A stretch of DNA of 64,000 bases from Nitrososphaerota archaeon (GTDB lineage: Archaea; Thermoproteota; Nitrososphaeria; Nitrososphaerales; JACPRH01), in assembly GCA_023379805.1 (NCBI GenBank), contig JAMCPI010000012.1, positions 1 through 64,000 on the forward strand, in the 5' to 3' direction. The position numbers were made by a program, and so were the translations under genes. The notes below the pieces were generated by a model. That model saw only the letters and a program-made list of their open reading frames with translations, was not told the origin of the DNA and did not search any database. Shown in pieces: positions 1 through 9,030 of the stretch. How positions within the stretch are numbered: the stretch's first letter is position 1; the number at the start of each line of letters is the position of its first letter.

Positions 1-525
1 TCACAAGTTGCCTTGATGCTTACAATATCGAGCATGATCGGGATATTAATCGCAGTTCCAATAGCACTTTTGTTACCTATTTTTTACTTTAGACTTTACA
101 TTGGTATTTTGATTGTGACAATGGGCGTCATTATAGTTTCAAAGTATAACAGCCGTAGCAAGTTTTCTTGGAAGAAGATCATGGGACTTGGGAGTTTGGC
201 TGCGTTCAATAAAGGATTATCCGGTGGAGGATACGGTCCCATTATAGTTTCTGGACAAATGTTGTCAGGTATAGATACGAAGAACTCTATTGGTATTACT
301 GCATTATCCGAAGGAGCTACGTGTTTTATCGGCGTTATTACCTATTTCGTTCTCGGGACCCACATTGATTGGGTATTAGCACCATATCTACTGATTGGCT
401 CATCAATTTCTGTCCCGATTTCAGTGTATTCGGTCAAAAAAATACCGTTAAAGCGTCTCACTTTGATTATAGGACTGGCTACAATTATACTTGGCACATT
501 CTCGCTTATCCAATTATTCCGATAA
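1..525 (+). CDS. TauE/SafE-family sulfite/anion exporter, C-terminal part
   Basis: The reading frame is open from the first base of the window, so the N-terminus lies outside. The visible 170 or so residues hold about four hydrophobic segments, and a Gly-rich stretch (NKGLSGGGYGPI) between two of them is typical of the TauE/SafE family, which moves sulfite, sulfonates or other small organic anions across the membrane. The ATG at 16 is probably internal. Family assignment is by pattern; the substrate cannot be read. Confidence 0.75.
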   Translation, partial: SQVALMLTISSMIGILIAVPIALLLPIFYFRLYIGILIVTMGVIIVSKYNSRSKFSWKKIMGLGSLAAFNKGLSGGGYGPIIVSGQMLSGIDTKNSIGITALSEGATCFIGVITYFVLGTHIDWVLAPYLLIGSSISVPISVYSVKKIPLKRLTLIIGLATIILGTFSLIQLFR

Positions 526-701
526 TTCGATTTACAGTTCAAGCCTTGGTACACAACTTGTTGAATCATTAGAGATTAAGAAAAAGCTTGGTGATGCGTA
601 TATGTGCTTGAAAGAAAGATTCCAAAAATGATCCAACCTGCAAACAAGAATTCGACAGATTCATTAGCCTAGTGCTCAAAGATGTCTCGCTAAATATACC
701 C

Positions 702-2018
702 TCATTTTTGCCGAGCAAATCCTATGCCATAATATTGGACATTAGCGGGGAGTCGTTTCGGGTCTACGATTCTTCTTCCATCTACTACAATCAAGCCTTT
801 TCTTTTGTACAGGTCGGGGTTTCGGAACTCAGCCCATTCTGTAGCTACTATACAAGCGCAGCAGTCGGTTAGCGCTTCTTTTGCAGTGGTCGCAAACTCA
901 ACCTTTTCCCCAAGTACTTTCCTTGCATTATCCGTAGCCTTTGGATCATACAAAACCACCTTGGCTTTCTCTTTGATTAGAAGCTCAACCAACTTCAGTG
1001 CCCTCGACTCTCTAATATCATCAGTACCCTCCTTAAATGCCACACCCAGCACCGCAATTTTTCTGCTTGCAAGTCTACTAAGTGCTCTCTTGACTAGCAT
1101 AACCGCTACAGCCGGTTGCATTTCGTTTACAAATTCTGTAGTCTTGAGAAGTTGAGGTTTTATACCTACACTCTCCGCCTTCTTAATTAGGGCTGTAACA
1201 TCCTTCTTGAAGCAGGAGCCGCCGTAACCTATACCTGCAGCGAGAAATCTACCTTCACCAATTCTAGAATCCATCTCTAACCCTTTCTTGACGCCCAAAT
1301 AATCAATCGAGAACGCGCTGCAAATATTTGCTATCTCATTTGAGAACGAAATATCTTTAGCCAAATACGCATTCCGAGCATATTTTATCATCTCTGCCGT
1401 CCTGAGATTCGTTCGAAGGATTTTTCCCTCAAACCCCCCATATAATTTAACCAACGTGTCTCCTGATTTAGGATCAGCCTCGCCGATTATTATACCTGTT
1501 TTACTTGGGTTAAGTAAATCAGATATTGCTTGGCCTTCTCTCAAAAATTCCGGATTCATGCATATACCAAAATTTCTAGAAGCCCTTAACCCAGAGTTCT
1601 CTTCAAGACGTGGAATAACTACCTCTTCAGTGGTTCCCGGTAGAACCGTACTTTTGACAACCACCGTATGTCTCCCTTTAACCCTCTTCAATGCTCTGCC
1701 AATAGATATCGAAGCGCTCTTCACAAAGGAGAGATCTATGCTACCATCATCTTTGTAAGGTGTTCCCACACAAATGAATGTACAATCTGAGTTTACAACA
1801 GAATCTTCCAAATTAGCAGAGGCTGAAAGCCTCCCTTCCTCAACAGATTCCCTCAACAGCTGATCCATCCCTTCTTCAAAGATGGGTGAGACGCCCTTGT
1901 TGATCTTCTCAATCTTGGATTCATCAATATCTACACATCTAACACGATGACCCTTTGCCGCAAAACAGACGGCAGTCGCAAGACCAACATAACCTGTACC
2001 CACGACAGTTATATTCAA
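702..2018 (-). CDS. UDP-glucose/UDP-sugar 6-dehydrogenase
   Basis: NAD-dependent four-electron oxidation of a UDP-sugar to the uronic acid, for surface glycans. The N-terminus has the Rossmann motif VVGTGYVGLA; the centre has the catalytic cysteine in GYGGSCFKKD; the C-terminal UDP-binding domain begins near VLGVAFKEGTDDIRESRA. I place the start at a TTG at 2018, directly before NITVVGTGYVGL; the frame stays open to 2081 but that extension (rich in Trp) does not fit the family. It diverges from a GT2 and a nucleotidyltransferase gene, which suggests a polysaccharide or protein-glycosylation locus. A second, more distant dehydrogenase of this superfamily is at 25.9 kb. Confidence 0.93.
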   Translation of the reverse strand: MNITVVGTGYVGLATAVCFAAKGHRVRCVDIDESKIEKINKGVSPIFEEGMDQLLRESVEEGRLSASANLEDSVVNSDCTFICVGTPYKDDGSIDLSFVKSASISIGRALKRVKGRHTVVVKSTVLPGTTEEVVIPRLEENSGLRASRNFGICMNPEFLREGQAISDLLNPSKTGIIIGEADPKSGDTLVKLYGGFEGKILRTNLRTAEMIKYARNAYLAKDISFSNEIANICSAFSIDYLGVKKGLEMDSRIGEGRFLAAGIGYGGSCFKKDVTALIKKAESVGIKPQLLKTTEFVNEMQPAVAVMLVKRALSRLASRKIAVLGVAFKEGTDDIRESRALKLVELLIKEKAKVVLYDPKATDNARKVLGEKVEFATTAKEALTDCCACIVATEWAEFRNPDLYKRKGLIVVDGRRIVDPKRLPANVQYYGIGFARQK

Positions 2019-2236
2019 AACCCATCTCCACCACTGACAACTCCCAACAACATAAATTATTCTACCAAACCAGAGCACCAAAATCTAACGAGACAAAAGT
2101 AGACCTACTCTCCACGGCCTTAAGCAGCTAGTGAGCTCAGAATTTAGCGGGTAAATTATTCAGCTAATTAGTGTGTGAGCGATGGTTCTTTAAACACTGA
2201 AAAGCATCTATCTGTTGCCGATTAGGAATAGGGAAA
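2019..2236. promoter_or_regulatory. Divergent intergenic region
   Basis: AT-rich space between the UDP-sugar dehydrogenase (minus) and the GT2 gene (plus). It should hold both promoters. I see no gene and no clear operator. Confidence 0.4.
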
Positions 2237-2884
2237 ATGCAAGTTAATGGAGTTTCAATTGTAACCACAACTTATAACGAGAAAGAAAATATAGCAAAGC
2301 TCATTCAGAGAATAAGGAGCGTGCTCGCCTCATTCCCACACGAAATCATAGTAGTGGATGACAATTCCCCTGACGACACATACGCGGTTGCGCGGCAATA
2401 CGCTGATAATGCATTGAAGAAAACAAAAGAAGGCCAAACAGCAGGTTTGCTCTACGGCATAAAAGCAGCGAAGTATCGAGTGATCATAACGATAGATGCG
2501 GATATAGAGAACCCGCCAGAGATAATACCCGACCTATTAGCGGAGTACGAGAAAAGTAATGACGATATTCTAGTGGCTTCAAGAGAATCATTGCCACGAC
2601 TCTCAGAGGTAATAGCATCAAAGACTTTAGGCCAAGCATTTAGTGTCTCAGATGTCTACTCAAACTACCGAATACTTCGCAACGAATGCTTCAAAGATGC
2701 AGAGCTCGAATTAGGAGAGACCTTTGGTGCCGAACTGCTCCTAATTGCGAAGAAGCGAGGTTACAAGATAAGTGATTACAAATATGCCCCACCCGAGCGA
2801 AGGCAGCATCCACGCATCGGCGGAAGGATCCGAGCTGAGTTTAGAATACTTTGTGCCACGATAAAAGTGGCAACCAGATTGTGA
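2237..2884 (+). CDS. GT2 glycosyltransferase, dolichyl-phosphate mannosyltransferase-like
   Basis: Transfers a sugar from a nucleotide-sugar, probably to a lipid phosphate. It begins with the GT-A motif VSIVTTTYNEKENI, has the nucleotide-binding VVDDNSPDDT and the DAD metal site (IDADIENPPE). At 215 residues it holds only the catalytic domain, with no C-terminal membrane segment. A nucleotidyltransferase gene starts 19 bases after its stop, so the two are probably co-transcribed. Confidence 0.85.
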   Translation: MQVNGVSIVTTTYNEKENIAKLIQRIRSVLASFPHEIIVVDDNSPDDTYAVARQYADNALKKTKEGQTAGLLYGIKAAKYRVIITIDADIENPPEIIPDLLAEYEKSNDDILVASRESLPRLSEVIASKTLGQAFSVSDVYSNYRILRNECFKDAELELGETFGAELLLIAKKRGYKISDYKYAPPERRQHPRIGGRIRAEFRILCATIKVATRL

Positions 2885-2902
2885 AAAGCAATATTAACAG
2901 TC

Positions 2903-3691
2903 ATGCCTTCACCTGCAAGTGGCGATACTCTTTTGAAAGCGATTGTTCTCGTAGGCGGTAAAGGCGAACGCGCCAAGCCTTTCAGCGAAGTAAGCCCTAA
3001 AGTAATGATACCGGTCAACGGAAGACCAGTAATAGATTACGTTGTTAGGCATCTCGTATCCTTCAACTTTATCGATGAAGCTATTATGGTATGCAGCGGC
3101 AATGAAGACCACACCACCCAAGTGAAAAGCTACTTTGAAGGAAAAGAAAAACTGTTCAATAACAAAATAAGGTTCATCGATGAATCATTAGGTGGAACTG
3201 GCGGAGCGGTGCTAAGCGCCAAACCCTTTCTTAAAGACCAGAATGAGTTTCTAGTCTGGTTCGGAGACAACCTCATCCCACTAGATATTGACGCTCTCCA
3301 CAGCCACTACAAAGCGAGAAGCTGTATAGGCTGCGTCACCGTCTCATCCACAAGAAAAACCGAGACAGGCTTCGTCGAAGTAGCACCAGACGGCAAAATC
3401 CTGAAGTTCAAAGAAAAACCCACAATCAAACTAACCGAACCTGAATGCCTCGGCATCTACCTCTTCAACACAAAAATCCTCAACTACATAGAAAAAGCCG
3501 CAGAACAACAACAGCAGCAGAAAAAGAACAGCGTCAACCTCTCCTACGACGTCCTCGAAAAACTCCCCTCACATGAAAAGCTGCACAGCTACGACATAGG
3601 ACAAACAGACTGGATAGACGCAGAATCCCCAACCAAACTAGCCCGAAACACAGACCGAGTAAAAGCAATCATAGAAAAAATGAGCCGTTAA
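2903..3691 (+). CDS. Sugar-phosphate nucleotidyltransferase
   Basis: Makes an NDP-sugar from NTP and sugar-1-phosphate. The signature VLVGGKGERAKPFSEVSPK near residues 14-32 matches the GxGxR...K nucleotide-binding loop, and the later WFGDNLIP takes the place of the metal-binding region. The specificity (glucose, mannose or GlcNAc) cannot be decided. A Gln run (EQQQQQKK) sits in a surface loop around residue 200. The start could also be the TTG about ten codons downstream, closer to the motif. Probably in an operon with the preceding GT2. Confidence 0.88.
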   Translation: MPSPASGDTLLKAIVLVGGKGERAKPFSEVSPKVMIPVNGRPVIDYVVRHLVSFNFIDEAIMVCSGNEDHTTQVKSYFEGKEKLFNNKIRFIDESLGGTGGAVLSAKPFLKDQNEFLVWFGDNLIPLDIDALHSHYKARSCIGCVTVSSTRKTETGFVEVAPDGKILKFKEKPTIKLTEPECLGIYLFNTKILNYIEKAAEQQQQQKKNSVNLSYDVLEKLPSHEKLHSYDIGQTDWIDAESPTKLARNTDRVKAIIEKMSR

Positions 3692-3749
3692 CCACCTGCT
3701 TTTTACGATGATAGTGGAACCCTTATACTGTCATATTCCACAGAACCGC

Positions 3750-4412
3750 TCAGCTAGGGGTTATGTGATTCTTGATGTATTGGGCGCGGATGCCTTGAAG
3801 CGTGGAGAATGCTAGGAAGCACGCTAGCAGAATGTGAGATATAGAGATGAGGGTGAGACTGTTGCTTGCGAAACCGAATTCTAGGAGCCGCGTGTTATTC
3901 TCGTTTGCGAACAATATGGTTAAGCTGACAAGCACGATTAACGGGATACACATTAGCAAATTCCTTGGTTCAATAGATACTGCTGAGCGGAAATCGCCGT
4001 TCCTAATCGCGATTAAAGCAGCTAGAAGCAACATACCGACCTCCAGGATAGCATCATTTCTGCCCTGAACACCAAGACTAAGACCGAACTCAGTTTCATC
4101 AATCGGAAGGAGAAGCGGAACTGTCCCAACAAAGAAATCGCCAATAAGAAAATGTTGCGCAACCCCAGCTAGATAAGGCAGCGACCGTTTACCACGAACG
4201 ACAAACGCGATCAAGAAGACGGGTGCCCAAACAATAATTGAATGAGTAAATGTATGGTGAGCAAAACCTAACCCGAGAAAATATATGTCAAAGTCAGGAA
4301 TAACCCCAATTAAAAGCGCAAGATACGTAGGAACCTTGATCTTGAAAGCACTTCCTACAAGATTGCATATGACGTAGCTCCAAGCCATATGACCAAGGAT
4401 ATACAATAACAC
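3750..4412 (-). CDS. YdjM/DUF457-type membrane-bound metal-dependent hydrolase
   Basis: Integral membrane protein of 220 residues with several hydrophobic segments. IPDFDIY and HHTFTHSIIVW match the acidic and histidine motifs of the YdjM family, annotated as inner-membrane metal-dependent hydrolases; the physiological substrate is unknown. The GTG at 4412 gives an N-terminus (LLYILGHMAW) that fits the family. Confidence 0.75.
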   Translation of the reverse strand: MLLYILGHMAWSYVICNLVGSAFKIKVPTYLALLIGVIPDFDIYFLGLGFAHHTFTHSIIVWAPVFLIAFVVRGKRSLPYLAGVAQHFLIGDFFVGTVPLLLPIDETEFGLSLGVQGRNDAILEVGMLLLAALIAIRNGDFRSAVSIEPRNLLMCIPLIVLVSLTILFANENNTRLLEFGFASNSLTLISISHILLACFLAFSTLQGIRAQYIKNHITPS

Positions 4413-4528
4413 ACGCGTGCCGTGAGAACCCTAATAGAGTTTATTCACAGGAGAAACTGCTCCAAATTTCTCTGGAAGAACCCGTAAAACATAAGTACAG
4501 AACATAAAGATAGTCTGCTTGATAATAT

Positions 4529-4780
4529 TTGTCCAGCGACAAAAACATTGGCTTCCTGCTCCTCGCTATTGGGGCAGTCGGCATATTGGTCTACGGTTGG
4601 CTCATCTTCGTCGCTGCACCTCTACTCATGCTCCAAATAACCGCCTTCGTGGCAGTGGCTGCAGTACTGGGTATCATCACATGGATAGGCTACACAATGG
4701 CCACTACACCACCGCCCGAACCGGTAACAGTAACAGAAACCACCGAAACAGGTACAATCCCCGAGGCTAAGAGCAAGTAA
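4529..4780 (+). CDS. Small two-helix membrane protein
   Basis: 83 residues from a TTG start. There are two hydrophobic segments (IGFLLLAIGAVGILVYGWLIF as the first, and a second around residues 35-58) and a Thr/Glu/Pro-rich tail. I recognise the type as a small protein seen in TACK archaea but know no function. It is the last gene before the viral region. Confidence 0.65.
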   Translation: MSSDKNIGFLLLAIGAVGILVYGWLIFVAAPLLMLQITAFVAVAAVLGIITWIGYTMATTPPPEPVTVTETTETGTIPEAKSK

Positions 4781-4939
4781 AAACTTGCGCTGCGGCGAGC
4801 CTGCGAAGCGGCTGCGGCGTAGGTTACTACCTGCAAAGCCAAATCTGAATTTTGGCAACTTATCAACCGATTCCAAAATCCTTCTACGCGTCAAACAGAA
4901 GGAGCCATCATACCAGAGAATAGTCTGTTGATTACTACC
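4781..4939. other. Junction between host genes and provirus
   Basis: Non-coding space between the small membrane gene and the first viral gene on the minus strand. The left provirus boundary should lie here. I find no tRNA fragment and no repeat longer than about ten bases shared with the right-hand side (22.67-23.1 kb). Confidence 0.35.
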
Positions 4940-5125
4940 TTATTGAGTTGTTGACTTGCGCTCCGCGATGACTTCTTTAAGATAATTGTTCATGAAACTG
5001 CTGAACGTGGGCATCCGGCTTCGATTATCAATGCATCTGCGACACTCATCTCTCCAACGCTCTTCAAACCACCGAGCAACATCAATATCAACATGGAACT
5101 GCATACGCGTCTTAGACGGCGGCAT
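4940..5125 (-). CDS. Small viral protein, possible ribbon-helix-helix DNA binder
   Basis: I start this at the ATG at 5125, which overlaps the stop of the upstream gene as TGATG and is preceded by a GAGG ribosome-binding motif, so it is translationally coupled. The 61 residues contain a strand-like RMQFHVDID followed by two helices, reminiscent of ribbon-helix-helix proteins, but the match is weak. It is the last gene of the viral minus-strand operon. Confidence 0.6.
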   Translation of the reverse strand: MPPSKTRMQFHVDIDVARWFEERWRDECRRCIDNRSRMPTFSSFMNNYLKEVIAERKSTTQ

Positions 5126-5607
5126 CACTTCCTCACCAGCCATATCTCTGCGCCGCATCTATCACAAGTCATAATCCTTACAGAATATGGCATCTCAGGC
5201 AATGATCTGAAATTAAGGTAACCGTTATTCCGCATCCCATCTTCGTTAACTCCTTCGAACGCCGCTGGATCTCTCGGTTTGAAGTGATATCCTGTTTTAC
5301 CTCGCTGTCTCTGCCTAGTCACTCCATCGCTATCTAACACCTCAACGATGTCAGTTTGATCCGCTATGAACTCCCAGTGGCGACCGCAACCGGCGGGGCA
5401 ACCAAGCCCCCAAAAAGGCTCACCGCCCATCTCAAGTATCTGGTTACCTTGACTGTCGGTTCCGCTGTAGATTGGATGCTCGACAAGTCTGCTGACCTGT
5501 AGATGTGTAACCGGGTCGATAGATGTCTCCTTGATAAGATTCGTTTTGATATTCTTTAGATGCTGGTTTTCAGGTAATGGTATATTCACACTGTATTTGT
5601 TTGGCAT
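5125..5607 (-). CDS. Viral hypothetical protein with zinc-ribbon cysteines
   Basis: 160 residues. Two cysteine pairs, GLGCPAGCG near residue 75 and CDRCG at the C-terminus, could bind zinc. The gene sits 4 bases after the large tail protein in the same operon. No family recognised; a tail-tip or base-plate accessory role is a guess from position. Confidence 0.6.
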   Translation of the reverse strand: MPNKYSVNIPLPENQHLKNIKTNLIKETSIDPVTHLQVSRLVEHPIYSGTDSQGNQILEMGGEPFWGLGCPAGCGRHWEFIADQTDIVEVLDSDGVTRQRQRGKTGYHFKPRDPAAFEGVNEDGMRNNGYLNFRSLPEMPYSVRIMTCDRCGAEIWLVRK

Positions 5608-5611
5608 TTAG

Positions 5612-7603
5612 TTAGCTGAAGCCTCCTCCATCAACATACGTTTCAATCGCCTCTATCACGTCAGGTACTCCATCCGAGTCGTTGTCTATCGCTGGATTTC
5701 TGCTGTCCTGTCCCCACCACGTTCTTTTAGTTCCCTCTTGACCACCGAACCCGACTACAACCTGCGAGATATCTCCGTTATGATCAGTAGTTAGAGTTAG
5801 TGAAGTAACACTCAAACCACTCTCCAACTGGAGAAAATCTACGACGCCGGCAACATCCGATTTGAATAACATTATGTATAGCTTATTGATGTTGCCGAGG
5901 CCAGTGTATTGGTTGGTGTCGTTGCTGAACTCATAGGTCGTAGCTCCGTCCGGCGAGCCTGCATAGTATATCTCTATCTTCAAACGACACTGTGATATAC
6001 CGTCGGTGCTACTGTCCCTACCATCGTCCGGAGGCATTTTTATAGCGAACCCGATGTGTTGTTGAACACCGTAGTTTGATGAATAAGTTATTGCTGGTGC
6101 TGTTGAAGCGTTGTACGCGGTTTTTGTTTGTCCCCTTGTACCTTTGGTGAACACACCTAGTAGGTAGTTAAATGAATTACTTGGGTAGATTTGACCACCA
6201 TATGTGCCGTCGAGATAGTAAAATTGCCCCATTTCAGTCCAGCTGTTCTGAACCTCCGGGTTCCACCTAATGGTTTCTATGTATACAGAACCGTTCCACG
6301 AGTGCAGTTTAACACCTGCCATACTGTTCAAAAGCGTATCAGGGACTCGAACCTCGAATGTTACCCACTGACCATCGCAAACCCCGCCTTGATCAAGATA
6401 CCAAGTGCCTGTTGTTGTTCCATACATGAATACGCTTCTGATATGGTTCCAGCCGGTAGGAGTCCCCACGTTTGAGAAAGATGTTTTTGGGACAACGAAT
6501 ATCCGCCAACCTGTGAAGTTGTCAGAGAAACTATATCTGTAACAGTCGGTTCTGCTAGCATACACCTGATTTGAGAACCACAGGTTGATTGTCGCTCCTG
6601 AATTAGTGCCATACCATTGAAACACAATGAATTCACGTACAGAGTAGTCTTGATCTGCCCCGTAATCATGATAAATATACCATTCTGAACCTGCCCCGGT
6701 GGGAATTACAATCTTCAAGCTATCTGTTCCAACGGCTTTAGTTACAGCGTCATTAGTTAATGTGGGCGCACCGATCGAGCCGACACCACCCACAGTGCCA
6801 GTCCAATATGCTGTTTGACTGTCGTTCCATAATTCAGCCCAGTTAGAGTGAGCTGTATAGGAGTTATCGTTGTCAAGTATTACTTGGAAGCTAAACATTT
6901 TGTTTACTTTATCAAGCTGCCAGTTCCAAACAGGCTCACCAAGTGGGTTGTCTTGAGAAACACTAGTGCTGTAATCGATAGGGTGAAGCCAGACGTTCGC
7001 CGGAGAAAGAACCGAAATCTGAGCAATGTTACCGTGCAGAGCTGAGCCATCCATTGCTGAAACGCAGAGCCACGGGTTACCGTATGTGTAAGTCTTGTTT
7101 TGTCGCCATTGATTATTTGTCTGAACGTTCGGAAGACACAGTCGGTTCCACTTGTAGGCGGAGAAGTTTCTCTGTATGAAGGTTAGAGCGGTTTCGCCTT
7201 TCAGTGTCGCGTAATTGTATAGCTGGGTTGAAGTTGTTGAACTGATACCGGTTAGTTCTTGTATGACAATTGAGAAAATGCGGTGACCTGGTGTGCCCGG
7301 TTCGTAAGCAACGTTAACATCAATTACATGAACCACTATACTGATGTTGTGAGGCGGCTCTGTGATCGTTAAGACGACTTCTGTATTATTCTTCGCTACA
7401 GTCTGGAAGTAATTTGCATTACTGTTCGCCCAAGTCACGTTATCTTCAGTGCAGAGCAAACTCCATTTTCTGACGGTGCCAACAACACCGATCTTGCGCT
7501 TGTATGCTCCGCTCTCCCAGACATCGCTTGTCGAATAGACTATCTCCGTCTTCTCCTCCAGCTTCGATACATTGAGGGTTTTGTCGTCAAGCGTTACAGT
7601 CAT
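5612..7603 (-). CDS. Large distal tail protein / receptor-binding candidate
   Basis: 663 residues and the largest protein after the tape measure in gene order, so a tail-tip or fibre protein is likely. The first 120 residues look like a beta-rich tail attachment domain. The middle (residues 260-520) is rich in Trp, Tyr, Gly and Asn and resembles jelly-roll carbohydrate-binding modules. The C-terminus has DNDSDGVPDVIE, a calcium-binding thrombospondin type 3-like motif. Binding of host surface glycan is inferred from this mix. Confidence 0.7.
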   Translation of the reverse strand: MTVTLDDKTLNVSKLEEKTEIVYSTSDVWESGAYKRKIGVVGTVRKWSLLCTEDNVTWANSNANYFQTVAKNNTEVVLTITEPPHNISIVVHVIDVNVAYEPGTPGHRIFSIVIQELTGISSTTSTQLYNYATLKGETALTFIQRNFSAYKWNRLCLPNVQTNNQWRQNKTYTYGNPWLCVSAMDGSALHGNIAQISVLSPANVWLHPIDYSTSVSQDNPLGEPVWNWQLDKVNKMFSFQVILDNDNSYTAHSNWAELWNDSQTAYWTGTVGGVGSIGAPTLTNDAVTKAVGTDSLKIVIPTGAGSEWYIYHDYGADQDYSVREFIVFQWYGTNSGATINLWFSNQVYASRTDCYRYSFSDNFTGWRIFVVPKTSFSNVGTPTGWNHIRSVFMYGTTTGTWYLDQGGVCDGQWVTFEVRVPDTLLNSMAGVKLHSWNGSVYIETIRWNPEVQNSWTEMGQFYYLDGTYGGQIYPSNSFNYLLGVFTKGTRGQTKTAYNASTAPAITYSSNYGVQQHIGFAIKMPPDDGRDSSTDGISQCRLKIEIYYAGSPDGATTYEFSNDTNQYTGLGNINKLYIMLFKSDVAGVVDFLQLESGLSVTSLTLTTDHNGDISQVVVGFGGQEGTKRTWWGQDSRNPAIDNDSDGVPDVIEAIETYVDGGGFS

Positions 7604-7611
7604 CTTCTCAT

Positions 7612-7884
7612 CTATGCCTCCAAGTCGATGTCTAGAAACTGAGCGGGATTGATTGGTGTAGGAGGCGGGTTGCCTTCCCGTATCTCATTCACTAACGCCT
7701 TCACTGCGTCTATCAAGTCCTGCTTTGTCGGCTGTCTGCCAAGTGTTTCCTGGACTTTCATCAGTTTTTCATCAATGCTTTTCTGAGGTATCTGCGCGGT
7801 GAACAACTGATTCTGCTGATCGTATTGTACTGTGATTGTTGTTTCGTTGTTTCCTGTTGTTGTTATCTGCTTTAGCTTTATCAT
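7612..7884 (-). CDS. Small viral tail-region protein
   Basis: 90 residues, with a beta-rich first half and a helical second half (residues 35-70). It ends 8 bases before the large tail protein and abuts the preceding structural gene. No recognisable family; conserved position suggests a tail-tip component or chaperone. Confidence 0.6.
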   Translation of the reverse strand: MIKLKQITTTGNNETTITVQYDQQNQLFTAQIPQKSIDEKLMKVQETLGRQPTKQDLIDAVKALVNEIREGNPPPTPINPAQFLDIDLEA

Positions 7885-9030
7885 CTATCTCAAATCTACT
7901 CCAATGCTTGTGATGCAAACGCCGATTCCGGTGAGGTAGAACTGTGCGACAGCAGGCTGAACCATCTCAAATGTGTAGTTGAAGCTGGTTCTGTCCGCTC
8001 CTGTTGATGTAGAAAAGAAGTCCGCGGCATCTCCAAAGGTAACTCCGCGTTTCCTGCCGAGTTTAATGGACTTGGTAGGATTTTCGAATAAGGGCTCAGC
8101 CATCAGATAGACTGTTGAGCCTTGTGGAAAACCAAAATTAACTGGTTCACTGTCTGTCCCGAAAAGCCATGGACATAGTATTGCAGTTGCTCTAACGCGA
8201 CCGGTTTGATCGGTTCCGTACCCGTTGTAGATTTTGATCTTGATGTTGTGGAAGGTGTTCTCGGCGAAGTTGCAGGTGTAGCGGCCATATGCTCCTTCGC
8301 CGAAGGTTGGATTATCAGTATTCTCATAGTCGCTTTCACTTGATGCCCAGTCAACTTGAACACCGTCGATGAAGAGTTTGCAGTTGAAGAAACTCGCCTC
8401 ATTGCTCTCCCCGGTGTTCTTCATTTTTGTAGTGCGGCTGTTCTGATGCTCAGCGTAAACTGTGACGATACAGGTGTATTTCCTCAGATCTCCCAGTATT
8501 GTAGTTCTTTTAGCTGGAACTGGGATGTTCAGCGTCACAAGTGTCTGCTCAGTAACCGTTGTGATGCTGGTGTTGCCGCTGTCTTGGTCGAAAGCCGTAT
8601 CATCAGGCAAATCAAACGAACCCATTATGATTGGATCAATGTGGATATGCATACTTGTGTCTCCAGCTGATGTTAAACTGGTTTGGATCTTGAAGGTGTA
8701 TGTTCCAGCTGCGAGAATAAGCAGGACACCTCTCGAACCAACACTGTAATCGCCAGCGTACGGTTGTTGAACTGTTCCACGAAGGGTAACAAGCGGGACA
8801 TCGTCAAGCAGGACACGAGCCCCACCCTTACCTATGAGACCGCTTCCGGGAACACCGATTTTCGCTGTGAAATAGACTCCTATTAGCGTTTGAGATTTGA
8901 GTGTGACTGTTTTTGTCTTCTGAGTAGCCCAGTCATGAACATCATTAGCTGATACCGCCGTGTCACTGTACAGCGTCGCCTCGCTCTCAACTTTTCGTAT
9001 TGTCTCCATAGTTAGCCCCATCTCAATCAC
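7885..9030 (-). CDS. Viral tail structural protein
   Basis: 381 residues, mainly beta-strand, Gly/Thr-rich, with no hydrophobic segment. It overlaps the tape-measure stop by one base and precedes the distal tail protein, which is the usual place of distal-tail or tail-hub proteins. The start may be the ATG a few codons in (MGLTMETI). No enzymatic motif was seen. Confidence 0.65.
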   Translation of the reverse strand: MIEMGLTMETIRKVESEATLYSDTAVSANDVHDWATQKTKTVTLKSQTLIGVYFTAKIGVPGSGLIGKGGARVLLDDVPLVTLRGTVQQPYAGDYSVGSRGVLLILAAGTYTFKIQTSLTSAGDTSMHIHIDPIIMGSFDLPDDTAFDQDSGNTSITTVTEQTLVTLNIPVPAKRTTILGDLRKYTCIVTVYAEHQNSRTTKMKNTGESNEASFFNCKLFIDGVQVDWASSESDYENTDNPTFGEGAYGRYTCNFAENTFHNIKIKIYNGYGTDQTGRVRATAILCPWLFGTDSEPVNFGFPQGSTVYLMAEPLFENPTKSIKLGRKRGVTFGDAADFFSTSTGADRTSFNYTFEMVQPAVAQFYLTGIGVCITSIGVDLR

